Notes under the pieces: generated by a model
Databases searched by the model: none
What the model saw: only the letters and a program-made list of their open reading frames with translations
What the model was told of the DNA's origin: nothing
Program-made: the position numbers and the translations under genes
Shown here: piece by piece, positions 35,200-44,510 of the stretch
How the letters are laid out: each line of letters starts with the position of its first letter
Position numbering within the stretch: position 1 is the first letter of the stretch
Source: Trinickia fusca
GTDB taxonomy: Bacteria; Pseudomonadota; Gammaproteobacteria; Burkholderiales; Burkholderiaceae
NCBI RefSeq assembly: GCF_003628145.1
Contig: NZ_RBZV01000003.1
Span: 310,001 to 374,000 of the forward strand
Reading direction: 5' to 3'
Length of the DNA stretch: 64,000 bases

Positions 35200-36111
35200 A
35201 TGACCGACCTCACTTCCTCTTCGCAGCCGGCAATACCGTCAGCGCCCGACTGGGGCATCGACCGCGCGCGCGTGCTGGCCCGCGCGCCGCATGCCGTCAC
35301 GGCTTGCACCCTCGAGATCGTCGAGCAAACGGCCTCCACGAATTCCGATCTGATGGCGCGCGTGAAGGCGATGCCGCGCGAAAGCGTGCCGCCCGGCATC
35401 CAGGCCGTGCGTGTCGCCTATCTGCAGACGGCCGGGCGAGGTCGTCAAGGCCGCGTGTGGCATGCGGCACCGGGGCACACGCTGATGTTCTCGCTCGCCT
35501 GCGTGCTGCCGCGCACACTGAGCGGCCTGGCCGGCTTGAGCCTGGCCGTAGGTGCGGCACTCGTCGAAGGGCTGCGCACGCTGCCGCTCGACGACCGCTC
35601 GCGCATCGCGCTCAAATGGCCGAACGACGTGCTGCTCGACGGCGGCAAGCTCGCCGGCATCCTCATCGAAACGGCGTGGAGCACGCCTGCGGCATGCGCG
35701 GTCGTGATCGGCGCCGGCATCAATGTGCGGCACGACGAAGCACTGCTGGCACACTTGGCTGCCAGCGCCGCCAATGTGCCGGCGCAAGCGCGCGCGACTC
35801 CGCCCGCCGCCCTCTCGCAGGCGCTGCCCGACGCGAACCTGACCGATACGCTCGGTGCCGTGCTCGAGGCGCTCGCCGCCATGCTCGCGCGCTTCGGCGA
35901 GACGGGCTTCGCGCCGTTTCGCGGAGACTGGCATGCTTGCCACGCGTATGCGGACCGTGACGTCGTGCTGCTCGAGCACGGCAAAGAAGTGCTGCGTGGC
36001 CGCGCGCTCGGCGTCGACGAAATCGGCCAATTGCTCGTCGCCACAGCCGACGGTGTACAAGCGGTGGCCACGGGCGACGTCTCGCTGCGCCTCGCGCCCT
36101 CGACGCCATGA
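35200..36111 (+). CDS. birA: Biotin-[acetyl-CoA-carboxylase] ligase
   Basis: Biotin protein ligase of 303 residues. The catalytic domain shows [10 protein letters not shown] (ending [10 protein letters not shown]), the biotinoyl-AMP-binding [11 protein letters not shown], and [19 protein letters not shown]. There is no N-terminal helix-turn-helix of E. coli BirA, so it should not be a biotin-operon repressor. The C-terminal SH3-like cap ends [11 protein letters not shown]. The stop overlaps the coaX start (ATGA). Confidence 0.96.
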   Translation: MTDLTSSSQPAIPSAPDWGIDRARVLARAPHAVTACTLEIVEQTASTNSDLMARVKAMPRESVPPGIQAVRVAYLQTAGRGRQGRVWHAAPGHTLMFSLACVLPRTLSGLAGLSLAVGAALVEGLRTLPLDDRSRIALKWPNDVLLDGGKLAGILIETAWSTPAACAVVIGAGINVRHDEALLAHLAASAANVPAQARATPPAALSQALPDANLTDTLGAVLEALAAMLARFGETGFAPFRGDWHACHAYADRDVVLLEHGKEVLRGRALGVDEIGQLLVATADGVQAVATGDVSLRLAPSTP

Positions 36112-36923
36112 AGCCACGCGCCCCGTTTCTGCTCGTCGACGCCGGCAACAGCCGCATCAAATGGGCGCTCGTCGATGCGCAAGGGATCACCGTCGAACAA
36201 GGCGCGTTCGACCATGCCGATGCGGATGCGAAGCCGGATACCCGCCCGGTCGACGAACCGGCGTGGCAGTCGCTGCCGGCGCCGGGCAGCGCATGGATTT
36301 CGAACGTGGCCGGCGACGCCGTGGCCGCCCGGCTCGCGGCGCTCCTCGACGCACACTGGCCCGCCCTGCCCCGCACGACGATTCGCGCATGCGCACACCA
36401 ATGCGGCGTGACGAACGGCTATGAGCAGCCGCAGCAGCTCGGCAGCGACCGCTGGGCCGGTATGATCGGCGCGCACGCGGCATTTGCGGGCGAGCATCTG
36501 CTGATCGCCACGTTGGGCACCGCCACGACGCTCGAGGCGCTGCGCGCCGACGGCACGTTCACGGGTGGCTTGATCGCTCCCGGATGGGCGTTGATGATGC
36601 GCTCCCTCGGCGATCACACGGCACAGTTGCCAACGCTGGCGGCCGATTCGGCACGCGAACTGGTCGGCGATGCGCGTGCCCACCGCTGGTTCGCAACCGA
36701 CACGCGCGCCGCGATTTCGTCGGGCGCGCTGCTCGCCCAGACGGGCCTCATCGAACGCGCGTGGCACGAGCTATGCCGCGCCTGGGATGCCCCGGTGCGG
36801 CTCGTGATCGGCGGCGGGGCGGCGCCCGAAGTGACGCATGCGCTATTGGTGCCGTACACGCGGCACGACGGCCTCGTGCTGGCCGGACTCGCGCTGATCG
36901 CAAGACAAGCCGCGGCAACTTAG
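36108..36923 (+). CDS. coaX: Type III pantothenate kinase
   Basis: First step of coenzyme A synthesis in organisms lacking CoaA. The 271-residue protein begins with the acetate-kinase-superfamily phosphate motif [15 protein letters not shown], and [30 protein letters not shown] (catalytic acidic region) and [14 protein letters not shown] are conserved. It is translationally coupled to birA, a common pairing in proteobacteria (fused or adjacent). Confidence 0.96.
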   Translation: MKPRAPFLLVDAGNSRIKWALVDAQGITVEQGAFDHADADAKPDTRPVDEPAWQSLPAPGSAWISNVAGDAVAARLAALLDAHWPALPRTTIRACAHQCGVTNGYEQPQQLGSDRWAGMIGAHAAFAGEHLLIATLGTATTLEALRADGTFTGGLIAPGWALMMRSLGDHTAQLPTLAADSARELVGDARAHRWFATDTRAAISSGALLAQTGLIERAWHELCRAWDAPVRLVIGGGAAPEVTHALLVPYTRHDGLVLAGLALIARQAAAT

Positions 36924-36965
36924 GCCGCCCGATGCCGTCTGATCCTTTTTACGGAGAGATTCACG

Positions 36966-37205
36966 ATGTTGCGTTGGCTGATCGTCATCCTGCTGCTCGC
37001 CAACCTGGTTGCATTCGCGCTGGCGAGCGGCATGCTGGGCGCGCTGCCCGCCTCGGGCGCGCGCGAGCCCGACCACCTGAACCATCAGGTCCATCCGGAA
37101 TGGCTGAAGACGCGACCGCTGTCGGCGGCCGAAGCCGGCGATCAGGCCGTCGTCGGCCAGCCGGCACCGGCGCCGGCCATCGCGGCTTCGGCGCTGAGCG
37201 GCTGA
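36966..37205 (+). CDS. Small membrane protein, possible truncated SPOR-type protein
   Basis: Protein of 79 residues with one transmembrane helix (about 3-24) and a hydrophilic, proline-rich tail. Its N-terminus (MLRWLIVILLLANLVAF) resembles that of SPOR-domain proteins encoded after coaX in related betaproteobacteria, but the SPOR domain itself is missing here. It could be a shortened relative or an independent small protein. It lies 42 bp after coaX, with a GGAGA box. Confidence 0.55.
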   Translation: MLRWLIVILLLANLVAFALASGMLGALPASGAREPDHLNHQVHPEWLKTRPLSAAEAGDQAVVGQPAPAPAIAASALSG

Positions 37206-37275
37206 GCGGCTGAGCGAATAGGGAAATGAGGTAGACCAGAGAAGCAGCTTGCCCCGGCCGACAGGCCGGCATGCG

Positions 37276-37761
37276 TCACGCGCCGTGCGCGCGGACCTTC
37301 TTCAGCAGCGCTGTCGTCGAGCGCTCATGCTCGAACGCAATGGCGAGTGCCCGCCCGCCCCAGCCGCGCACGAGCGCGGATTCGGGCAACGCATCCATGT
37401 CGTAATCGCCACCCTTGACGAGGATGTCGGGCCGCACGGCCGCGATCAGGTCGACCGGCGTCTGCTCCTCGAAGCGCACGACCCAGTCGACGCTCTCGAG
37501 CGCCGCGAGGAGTGCCATGCGGTCGTCCTCGCGGTTGATCGGGCGGTCATCGCCCTTGCCGAGCATGCGCACCGACGCGTCGCTGTTCACACCGACGATC
37601 AGGCACGCACCGAGCGCCTTGGCCCGCGCGAGATAGGTCACGTGCCCGCGATGCAGGATGTCGAACACGCCGTTCGTGAAAACGACAGGCGCGGACATCG
37701 AGGCACGCCGTGCAACGAGTGCCTCGCGCGTGAGGATCTTGCGTTCGAAGAATTCGGACAT
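37276..37761 (-). CDS. rfaE2: D-glycero-beta-D-manno-heptose 1-phosphate adenylyltransferase
   Basis: RfaE domain II alone, 161 residues, activating heptose-1-phosphate as ADP-heptose for LPS inner core. FTNGVFDILHRGHVTYLA contains the HxGH nucleotidyltransferase motif. In E. coli this domain is fused to the kinase as HldE; here the kinase half is absent. The second gene is 10 bp downstream of the di-iron protein. Confidence 0.95.
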   Translation of the reverse strand: MSEFFERKILTREALVARRASMSAPVVFTNGVFDILHRGHVTYLARAKALGACLIVGVNSDASVRMLGKGDDRPINREDDRMALLAALESVDWVVRFEEQTPVDLIAAVRPDILVKGGDYDMDALPESALVRGWGGRALAIAFEHERSTTALLKKVRAHGA

Positions 37762-37771
37762 GACGACAGCG

Positions 37772-38647
37772 TCAGGCGGGCTGATGCTCGGCCGGGCCCT
37801 GCTGCGATTGCAGACGTGCCGTCACTTCCTTGCGGTAGCGGTTCAGTTCCTGCGCCGTCGTGAACGTGCGCTCGAACAGGATCGACAGGTTATGCAGAAT
37901 GCGTTCGACGACCTTCTTCTCCCAGCCGTCGTCGAAGCGGATCTGCTCGTCGAGCCAGCGCTCGAGCCACTCGGGGTCGGGCAGACGCGACTGCACGGTA
38001 TCGCGCGGGAACAGATCGCGGTTCACATGCAGGTTCGTCGGGTGCAGCGGCTTTTCGGTGCGACGCGCCGACGCCATCAGCACGCCGATCTTCGAGAACG
38101 CCGCGCGCGCCACGTCGCCGCAGTTGACGAGCGCCTTCTTCATGTAGCGCAGATACGCGCCGCCGTGACGGGCCTCGTCGCGCGAGATTGTTTCGTAGAT
38201 GTGCTTGATGACCGGCTCGGTATGCCACTCGGCGGCACGGCGATACCAGTGGTTCAGACGGATTTCACCGCAGAAGTGCAGCATCAGCGTCTCGAGCGGC
38301 GGCGCCGGATCGAACGCGAAGCGCACGGCATGCAGTTCTTCTTCGGTCGGCATGAGCTCGGGCTTGAAGCGGCGCAGATACTCCATCAGGACCAGCGAGT
38401 GCTTTTGCTCTTCGAAGAACCACACGCTCATGAACGCGGAGAAGTCGCTGTCGTCGCGATTATCGCGCAGGAACATCTCCGTGGCGGGCAGCGCCGACCA
38501 CTCGGTGATCGCGTTCATCTTGATCGTCGTCGCCTGCTCGTCAGTGAGCAGGGACGCATCGAACTTGTCCCAGGGGATGTCCTTCTCCATGTCCCATCGG
38601 ACCGATTCGAGCGATTTGTAAAGTTCCGGATAAAGCATGGTGTTCAT
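37772..38647 (-). CDS. Ferritin-like di-iron protein (acyl-ACP desaturase-like)
   Basis: Protein of 291 residues with two ExxH-type di-iron ligand motifs, EEQKH (about 92-96) and DEARH (about 158-162), in helical surroundings like those of ribonucleotide reductase R2 and soluble desaturases. It therefore probably binds two irons and activates oxygen. No partner reductase is adjacent, and the substrate is unknown. Upstream in-frame ATGs at 38713 or 38638 are possible; 38647 has the best upstream purine-rich box (GGGGTGGGA). It is 10 bp before rfaE2. Confidence 0.85.
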   Translation of the reverse strand: MNTMLYPELYKSLESVRWDMEKDIPWDKFDASLLTDEQATTIKMNAITEWSALPATEMFLRDNRDDSDFSAFMSVWFFEEQKHSLVLMEYLRRFKPELMPTEEELHAVRFAFDPAPPLETLMLHFCGEIRLNHWYRRAAEWHTEPVIKHIYETISRDEARHGGAYLRYMKKALVNCGDVARAAFSKIGVLMASARRTEKPLHPTNLHVNRDLFPRDTVQSRLPDPEWLERWLDEQIRFDDGWEKKVVERILHNLSILFERTFTTAQELNRYRKEVTARLQSQQGPAEHQPA

Positions 38648-39040
38648 AGTCCCACCCCTGTTCTGCCTTTGCGACTCGCCTGATTTCAACGTTTCAACTA
38701 TTGCTGCGAGCAAGCCGATAGGCGCGCAAGCGCAGCAAAGTTTGTGATTTTACGCGGTAATTGTCTCCGCCAATTGACGAAGCTCAAAGCCCATTCCCGC
38801 GACAGTTGTCCGCCTGCGGAGCGCACGTTCATCATCGCCGGGAATCGGACGGCCCGTTGCGGGAACGCAAGGCTCGCCCCGTGGCGCCGAGCCTTCAGGT
38901 CTTTGCTCGCGCGGGCGGCGGCGAGACGAAACTGCCGCGATCATGGTTTTCGTTGGGTGCGCCCACGGATCGAAAGCTTTCGAATGATAGCACGTGGACC
39001 TTTCAGGACCGTTCATGCCCACGTCGTACCTCGCTTCGCT
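38648..39040. other. 393-bp gap between patatin and ferritin-like gene
   Basis: No gene is supported. On the minus strand it holds a TAAAAT box (38747-38752), a hairpin with AAGGCTCG and CGAGCCTT arms (38869-38895) and a perfect 14-bp palindrome with arms TCGAAAG and CTTTCGA (38971-38984). The remainder looks featureless. Confidence 0.6.
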
Positions 39041-40327
39041 TCAACGCCCCGTGCGACTGCCTTGCGCATCGACGCCGATCTTCGGCTCGGCACTAGGGTG
39101 ATTGCCACCGTTACCATCGCCATTGCCGTTGCCGTTCGCGCCGGACCGGCCTTGCGCGTTCGCATGCGTGCCGTGATTGGCCGTGGCGATCCACGCAGCC
39201 AATTGCTCGCGACGCGCGAGCGCGTCGCGGTAGCCGAGCTCGATCAGCTCGCGCGCGAACTCGGCCTCGAACAGCAGGTAGCTCGCGAACGAGGCCCCCG
39301 CCGCACGGTTGCCGCCGACCGCGCCGAGCAGTCCGCGCACCGTCAGCGGCAGCCGCTTCAGATGCTGCACGGCCAGCACCTCGATGCGCTCGCTCGGCGC
39401 GATCGGCAACACGTCGATGTGCCGCCAGCCGCTTTCCGGCTCCACCTGCTGCGGCAAATGATCGATCACGTTGTTGATGTGTTCGATACGCTCGATATCT
39501 GCGCCGATCGAATCGAGGAAGACGCTTGCCATCACCTGCTGGCCGATCTGCGCGAGCGACGGATAGCCGCGTTCGTCGGGCACGGCCACCGGCACCTCGG
39601 GACGCGGGGCAGCCGCGCCGAGCACGACGATGCGTTGCGCACCGAAATGGATGGCCGGGCTCAGCGGCGCGATCTGGCGGATCGAGCCGTCGCCGAAATA
39701 CTCGACACGGCCGTCGAGTTCGAGCGGCACGGCGGGAAAGATGAGCGGAATGGCCGCCGACGCCAGCAAATGCTCGGGCGTAAGCGCCACCATGCGCGCC
39801 CCGCGCTGGGCACGGCGCCACGCCTGGATCGGCTCGGCGGCCTGGTAGAACGTCAGATGGCGTCCACTCGAATAACTGAGTGCCGTAATCGACAATGCAT
39901 GCAGCGCCCGTGCATCGAGCACCTCCTGGATGCGATGAAAGCTCAGGGCATCGCGCAGCAAGTGCACTAGCGGGCCGTTGTCGAACAACGCGCGCGGGGT
40001 GCGCCGCACCGCCCAGCCGAAACTCATTGCGGCGAGCCAGCGCGCCCCGGCCGCCGCGACGCCGGGCCAGTCCGTCCGGTAGACCTGGCCCGGGCGGATG
40101 TGCGACCAGAAATCGATGAGCCGATCGACGCCATGCGCGAAGTCGTCGGCATGACTCGCGATCGAGGCCGCGTTGATCGCGCCCGCCGACGTGCCGCAGA
40201 TGACGGTGAACGGCGAAGAGCGCCGTTCGGGGTCGACGTCGTGGGCGATCTCGACGAGCGCCTTCAGCGCGCCGACCTGGTAGGCGGCACGCGCGCCGCC
40301 CCCCATCAGGACGAGCGCGAGCCGCAC
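39041..40327 (-). CDS. Patatin-like phospholipase
   Basis: Patatin/RssA-like lipase of 428 residues. The oxyanion-hole glycines are in [14 protein letters not shown] (7-19), the nucleophile serine is in [11 protein letters not shown] and the catalytic aspartate is in [13 protein letters not shown], so the Ser-Asp dyad is complete. A disordered Gly/Asn-rich tail ([11 protein letters not shown]) ends the protein. There is no signal peptide or transmembrane segment, so it is probably cytoplasmic or peripheral. Confidence 0.93.
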   Translation of the reverse strand: MRLALVLMGGGARAAYQVGALKALVEIAHDVDPERRSSPFTVICGTSAGAINAASIASHADDFAHGVDRLIDFWSHIRPGQVYRTDWPGVAAAGARWLAAMSFGWAVRRTPRALFDNGPLVHLLRDALSFHRIQEVLDARALHALSITALSYSSGRHLTFYQAAEPIQAWRRAQRGARMVALTPEHLLASAAIPLIFPAVPLELDGRVEYFGDGSIRQIAPLSPAIHFGAQRIVVLGAAAPRPEVPVAVPDERGYPSLAQIGQQVMASVFLDSIGADIERIEHINNVIDHLPQQVEPESGWRHIDVLPIAPSERIEVLAVQHLKRLPLTVRGLLGAVGGNRAAGASFASYLLFEAEFARELIELGYRDALARREQLAAWIATANHGTHANAQGRSGANGNGNGDGNGGNHPSAEPKIGVDAQGSRTGR

Positions 40328-40391
40328 GGAGCGTCAGGACTCGGTGATGGCGAAGCGCCGCGGGTGCGCGCCCTGATCAAAGCGACCCTAC

Positions 40392-41177
40392 TCACTTCGA
40401 CTGCGACGACGAAGCGGCCGGGCCACGCGGCTTGCCGGCCGACTTGCGCGGCGCGGCGCGTTTCGCGGCGGGCTTGGCCGCGGCGCCTTTGGGACCTGCC
40501 GCCCCCGCGGTCTCCCCCGCCCCGGTCGCGCTGCGCTCCCGTGAACCCGCGTTGCGCGCGCCCGGCTTGCCGGCCGCGCTCGCCGCCTCGGCCGTGCCGG
40601 GCTGTGTCATCGCGAACGAGGCGAGCTGATTGAATTGCGATTGCAACAGGTTCCACCAGGCCGACGGATCGAACTGCGCGGCTTGTGCAGCCGCGCCGGC
40701 CTCTGCCGCGCCGCCCGTCTGTGCCTGGTCGGCATCGGCAGCCGCTGAGCCGGTCGCGCTGGCGGCCCCTGACGACCACGGCGACGGCGAAGCCGACTCT
40801 GTCGAAGACGATGCCGGCTGCGACATCGACGCCTGCGCGAACGCACCGAACGCACGCAGCGTCGAGAGCGTCGCGCGTTGCACCTCGAGCGCCTGAATCG
40901 CCGATTGCAGCATGTTCAGGTTCAGCTTGAGCCATTGCTCGACGGCCCGCATGTCGGTGATGCGCTTGTCGAGCTCTTCGACGTTCATGAGCGGCGTCAT
41001 CAGGTCCGACATCGCCGCGAGCGGCGAGCCCATCCCCTGCGCAGTGCCCGGGTTCATGCCCGGAAACGCCGCGCCGAACGGCGTGAGCCGCATCATGTCC
41101 CACATCTTGTCGAGCATTTCAGCGGGTGGAAAACCCGGGAAGCCAGGAAAAGGCTTCTCGCCAGCGGTTTCGGTCAT
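40392..41177 (-). CDS. phaM: PhaM-family polyhydroxyalkanoate granule regulator
   Basis: Protein of 261 residues resembling PhaM, which in Ralstonia eutropha activates PHA synthase and anchors granules to DNA. The conserved core EMLDKMWDMMRLTPFG and NVEELDKRITDMRAVEQWLKLNLNMLQ forms a helical region. A middle Ala/Ser-rich linker is followed by a histone H1-like basic tail of Lys-Pro-Ala repeats (about 222-261, KPAAKRAAPRK). No phaC, phaA or phaB is nearby. The start codon is the first ATG of the frame. Confidence 0.85.
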   Translation of the reverse strand: MTETAGEKPFPGFPGFPPAEMLDKMWDMMRLTPFGAAFPGMNPGTAQGMGSPLAAMSDLMTPLMNVEELDKRITDMRAVEQWLKLNLNMLQSAIQALEVQRATLSTLRAFGAFAQASMSQPASSSTESASPSPWSSGAASATGSAAADADQAQTGGAAEAGAAAQAAQFDPSAWWNLLQSQFNQLASFAMTQPGTAEAASAAGKPGARNAGSRERSATGAGETAGAAGPKGAAAKPAAKRAAPRKSAGKPRGPAASSSQSK

Positions 41178-41271
41178 TTGCGTCTGTCCTCCCTTGCGAG
41201 CGAATCGAACGGAAAGAAAATGGGCGCGAGCGCTTCAGCGTGATCGCATGCGCTTCGCCACGTGACGGCGC

Positions 41272-42132
41272 TCAGAACGCGTCGCCGTTGTCCGGAAACT
41301 CGGGCGCGCGCCGCTCGCGCAGCGAACGAATGCCCTCGTGCACGTCCGGCCCCGAAAAGCCCATGAATTCGAGCGCGAGCGACGCATCGAACGTCGGTCC
41401 TGCCATGCGCAGCCAGTTGTTCAAGGCGTACTTGGTCCAGCGGATGGCCGTTTGCGAGCCTTGCGCGAGCCGCGTCGCCACTTCGAATGCCTTGGGCAAC
41501 AACGCCTGCTCGTCGACGGCCAGCGAGACGAGGCCGATGCGCTCCGCCTCGACGCCGCTCACGGCCTCGCACAGCAGCAAGTAGTACTTGGCCTTGGCCA
41601 TGCCGCACAGCAACGGCCAGACGATGGCCGCGTGATCGCCAGCGGCGACGCCGAGGCGTGTGTGCCCGTCGATGATGCGCGCGTCGTTCGCGGCGATCGA
41701 CACATCGGCGAGCAAACCCGCGACGAGCCCTGCGCCGACGGCCGGCCCGTGCATCGCCGAAACGATCGGCTTGCTGCAGTTGATGACGTTGTAGACGAGG
41801 TCGCGCGCCTCGCGCCACACGCGTGCGCGCACCTCGAAATGTTCGGCCATCTGCTCGACGAGCCCGAGGTCGCCACCGGCCGAAAAGCCTTTGCCTTCCC
41901 CGCGGATGATCGCCACGCGCGTGGCCGGGTCGCGATCGATGTCGCGCCAGATATCGGCGAGCTCGCGGTGCATGTCCGCGTCGGCCGCTGCGAGGTTGCT
42001 GCGGTTCATGCCCTCGCCGCTCATCACGACTTCCAGCACGCCGTGCGGATGACGCTGCAGACGCAGCGATCGATAGTGGGCGTAGCAGGCAAGGTCGCTC
42101 ATGTGAGGCTCGGGGCTCGTCGTGTCGGTCAT
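41272..42132 (-). CDS. Enoyl-CoA hydratase/isomerase family protein
   Basis: Crotonase-fold protein of 286 residues. [20 protein letters not shown] forms the first oxyanion-hole peptide, and [21 protein letters not shown] is the second (Gly-containing) loop. The family covers enoyl-CoA hydratases and related isomerases; the substrate is not evident. The ATG at 42132 is preferred because of its AGGAG box. It lies between phaM and a FAH-family gene, which is suggestive of catabolism but not decisive. Confidence 0.9.
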   Translation of the reverse strand: MTDTTSPEPHMSDLACYAHYRSLRLQRHPHGVLEVVMSGEGMNRSNLAAADADMHRELADIWRDIDRDPATRVAIIRGEGKGFSAGGDLGLVEQMAEHFEVRARVWREARDLVYNVINCSKPIVSAMHGPAVGAGLVAGLLADVSIAANDARIIDGHTRLGVAAGDHAAIVWPLLCGMAKAKYYLLLCEAVSGVEAERIGLVSLAVDEQALLPKAFEVATRLAQGSQTAIRWTKYALNNWLRMAGPTFDASLALEFMGFSGPDVHEGIRSLRERRAPEFPDNGDAF

Positions 42133-42283
42133 GCGTCGTGGCTCCTGTCGAATGAGATTCATGAATGGCCGCTGCTGCTTGCCACACCGTCAGGCGCCGC
42201 CGGTCTGCCCGCCCAGTGTAGGCCGCCGGGCCGTTCGTGCGGCATCGGGCGAAACCCGGCGACTCGTGCTGGCCGTGCGGACT

Positions 42284-43276
42284 TTAGCTCGTCTGATCGA
42301 GCGGCGCCACCGCTTGCTCGATCGCACCGAAGATCGACTTGCCCGCTTCGTCGAACATCTCGATCTTGACGGTGTCGCCGTACTTCATGAATTCCGTTTG
42401 CGGCGTGCCGTTGGCGATCGTCTCGAGGCAGCGCTTCTCGGCGATACAGCAATAGCCGAGCTTCGCGTCCTTGTTCGAGACCGTACCCGAGCCGACGATC
42501 GAACCCGCGCGCACGTTGCGCGTCTTCGCGATATGCGCGATCAGTTGGCCGAAGTGGAACACCATGTCGGTGCCGGCATCGGGCTGGCCGACCTTCTTGC
42601 CGTTCCAATGCACGATCATCGGCCGGTGCACGCGCCCCTCGCGCCAATGATCGCCGAGCTCGTCGAGCGTCACCGCGACCGGCGAGAACGCCGTAGCCGG
42701 CTTGCTTTGGAAGAAGCCGAAGCCTTTGGCGAGTTCGGCCGGAATCAGATTGCGCAGCGACACGTCGTTCACGAGCATCAAGAGCCGCACACCTCTGAGC
42801 GCCGCATCGGGCGTGGCGCCCATCGGCACGTCGCTCGTGATGACCGCCACTTCGGCCTCGAAGTCGATGCCGAATGCCTCCGAAGGACAGACGATGTCCT
42901 CGCGCGGGCCCAGGAAGTCGTCGCTGCCACCCTGATACATCAGCGGGTCGGTCCAAAACTCGGGCGGCATCTCGGCACCGCGTGCGCGCCGCACGAGCTC
43001 GACGTGATTGACGTAGGCCGAGCCGTCGGCCCATTGGTAGGCGCGCGGCAGCGGCGCCATGCAGTCTTTCGCGTCGAAGGCGAACGTGTTGCGCGCGCGG
43101 CCATGATTCAGCGCGTCATAGAGCTCGGCCAGTTGCGGCGCGTAAAACGGCCAGTCGTCGAGGGCGCGCTGCAGCGTCGGCGCGATGGCGTCGGCGATGG
43201 CCGCCGTGCGCAGATCACGGGACACGACGATCAGTTGCCCGTCGCGCGAGCCGTCCTTCAGCGTGGCAAGTTTCAT
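42284..43276 (-). CDS. Fumarylacetoacetate hydrolase family protein
   Basis: FAH-fold hydrolase of 330 residues. The metal-binding acidic residues are in IDFEAEVAVITSDVP, and PDAGTDMVFHFGQLIAHIAKTR and GSIVGSGTVSNKD are conserved family segments. The family cleaves C-C bonds in aromatic-ring degradation, or acts as isomerase/hydratase. The IclR-family regulator divergently transcribed 172 bp away is a candidate controller. The substrate is unknown. Confidence 0.9.
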   Translation of the reverse strand: MKLATLKDGSRDGQLIVVSRDLRTAAIADAIAPTLQRALDDWPFYAPQLAELYDALNHGRARNTFAFDAKDCMAPLPRAYQWADGSAYVNHVELVRRARGAEMPPEFWTDPLMYQGGSDDFLGPREDIVCPSEAFGIDFEAEVAVITSDVPMGATPDAALRGVRLLMLVNDVSLRNLIPAELAKGFGFFQSKPATAFSPVAVTLDELGDHWREGRVHRPMIVHWNGKKVGQPDAGTDMVFHFGQLIAHIAKTRNVRAGSIVGSGTVSNKDAKLGYCCIAEKRCLETIANGTPQTEFMKYGDTVKIEMFDEAGKSIFGAIEQAVAPLDQTS

Positions 43277-43448
43277 AGGGGTCGGAGCATGTAGTGACGA
43301 TAGAGGGAATCTATTTTACGATGGTGAATTCACTGCCTGGGCGTCGTCGTGCCAAAGCCTGCCCCGCCGGGGTGAGGGCCGCATCGACGTAGCCGTCGGC
43401 TTCACCGTGTAATTTCGCCGTGTAATTTTTCCGCGCCACGTCTTTTCG

Positions 43449-44330
43449 ATGCCTGCCCCCCTCTCCGTCCGCTCCGATTCCGACCCGCTCGATGCCGCGC
43501 TCGAGCCGCTCGCCGATGCTGCCGATGACGCCAGCGATGGCGAGGAAAAAGCGCGTTCAGGCATTCAGTCGATCGAAGTCGGCTTTCGCCTGCTCGACGT
43601 GCTCACGCACGAGCCGCGCGCCATGATGCTGCGCGACCTCGCGGCGCGCGCAGGGATGAGCCCGGCCAAGGCGCACCGCTATCTGGTCAGCTTCCAACGC
43701 CTTGGCGTGGTCTCCCAGGACCCGGTCTCCGGCCGTTACGAGCTCGGCGGCTTTGCACTGCAAATGGGGCTGGCGAGGTTGGCGCGTGTGGACGGCGTGA
43801 AGCTCGCGCGCATCGCGCTGACGGCGTTGCGCGACCGGCTCGACACGACGGTCGGCATCGCCGTCTGGGGCAATCAGGGGCCGACGGTCGTGCATTGGAT
43901 GGAATCGAGCCACCCGGCCAAGGCCTCGCTGAAGCTCGGCGATGTGATGCCGCTGCTCAGTTCCGCCACGGGACTGCTGTTTGCCGCCTACCTGCCGCGC
44001 AGCAAGACGCAACCGCTGATCGAGCGCGAGCTTGCCGACGCACAGCGTTTCGCCTACGGCAATGCACCGCGCACGCAGGACGAAGTCGAACGCGCGCTCG
44101 AGCAGGTGCGCGAGCACGGCGCCGCGCGTGTCGAAGGCATGTTGCTGCCGACCATTCACGCGTTTTGCATGCCCGTATTCGACGCCGTGGGCCAGCTGGC
44201 GCTGGGACTCATCGCGCTCGGCCATGAGGGCGTGTTCGACATCGCGTGGGATGGCGAGATCGCTTCCGCGCTGCGTGCATGCGCACACAAGCTCTCTTAC
44301 GAGCTCGGCTACAGCCCTGAGCCGCGCTGA
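43449..44330 (+). CDS. IclR family transcriptional regulator
   Basis: Regulator of 293 residues with an N-terminal winged helix-turn-helix (about 35-95, with IQSIEVGFRLLDVLTHEPRA and AGMSPAKAHRYLVSFQRLGVV) and a C-terminal GAF-like effector domain. Many IclR proteins control aromatic catabolism, so the neighbouring divergent FAH-family gene is a plausible target. The first 33 residues are an acidic disordered extension. Confidence 0.93.
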   Translation: MPAPLSVRSDSDPLDAALEPLADAADDASDGEEKARSGIQSIEVGFRLLDVLTHEPRAMMLRDLAARAGMSPAKAHRYLVSFQRLGVVSQDPVSGRYELGGFALQMGLARLARVDGVKLARIALTALRDRLDTTVGIAVWGNQGPTVVHWMESSHPAKASLKLGDVMPLLSSATGLLFAAYLPRSKTQPLIERELADAQRFAYGNAPRTQDEVERALEQVREHGAARVEGMLLPTIHAFCMPVFDAVGQLALGLIALGHEGVFDIAWDGEIASALRACAHKLSYELGYSPEPR

Positions 44331-44510
44331 GCCGAACGGTCCGACGCGGCAGGAACATCGCCGCATCGTGCACGGTCCAACCCCGTGTTTTGCTTTAAGC
44401 GCCCCCGTAAATGCGGCGTTCTGCTGTATCTTTCATCCGTAGTCCATACGGAAAATTTCGTTGTTCGAACGATTGGAACGTCCGATCGATACCTCGACGT
44501 TGAACCGACC

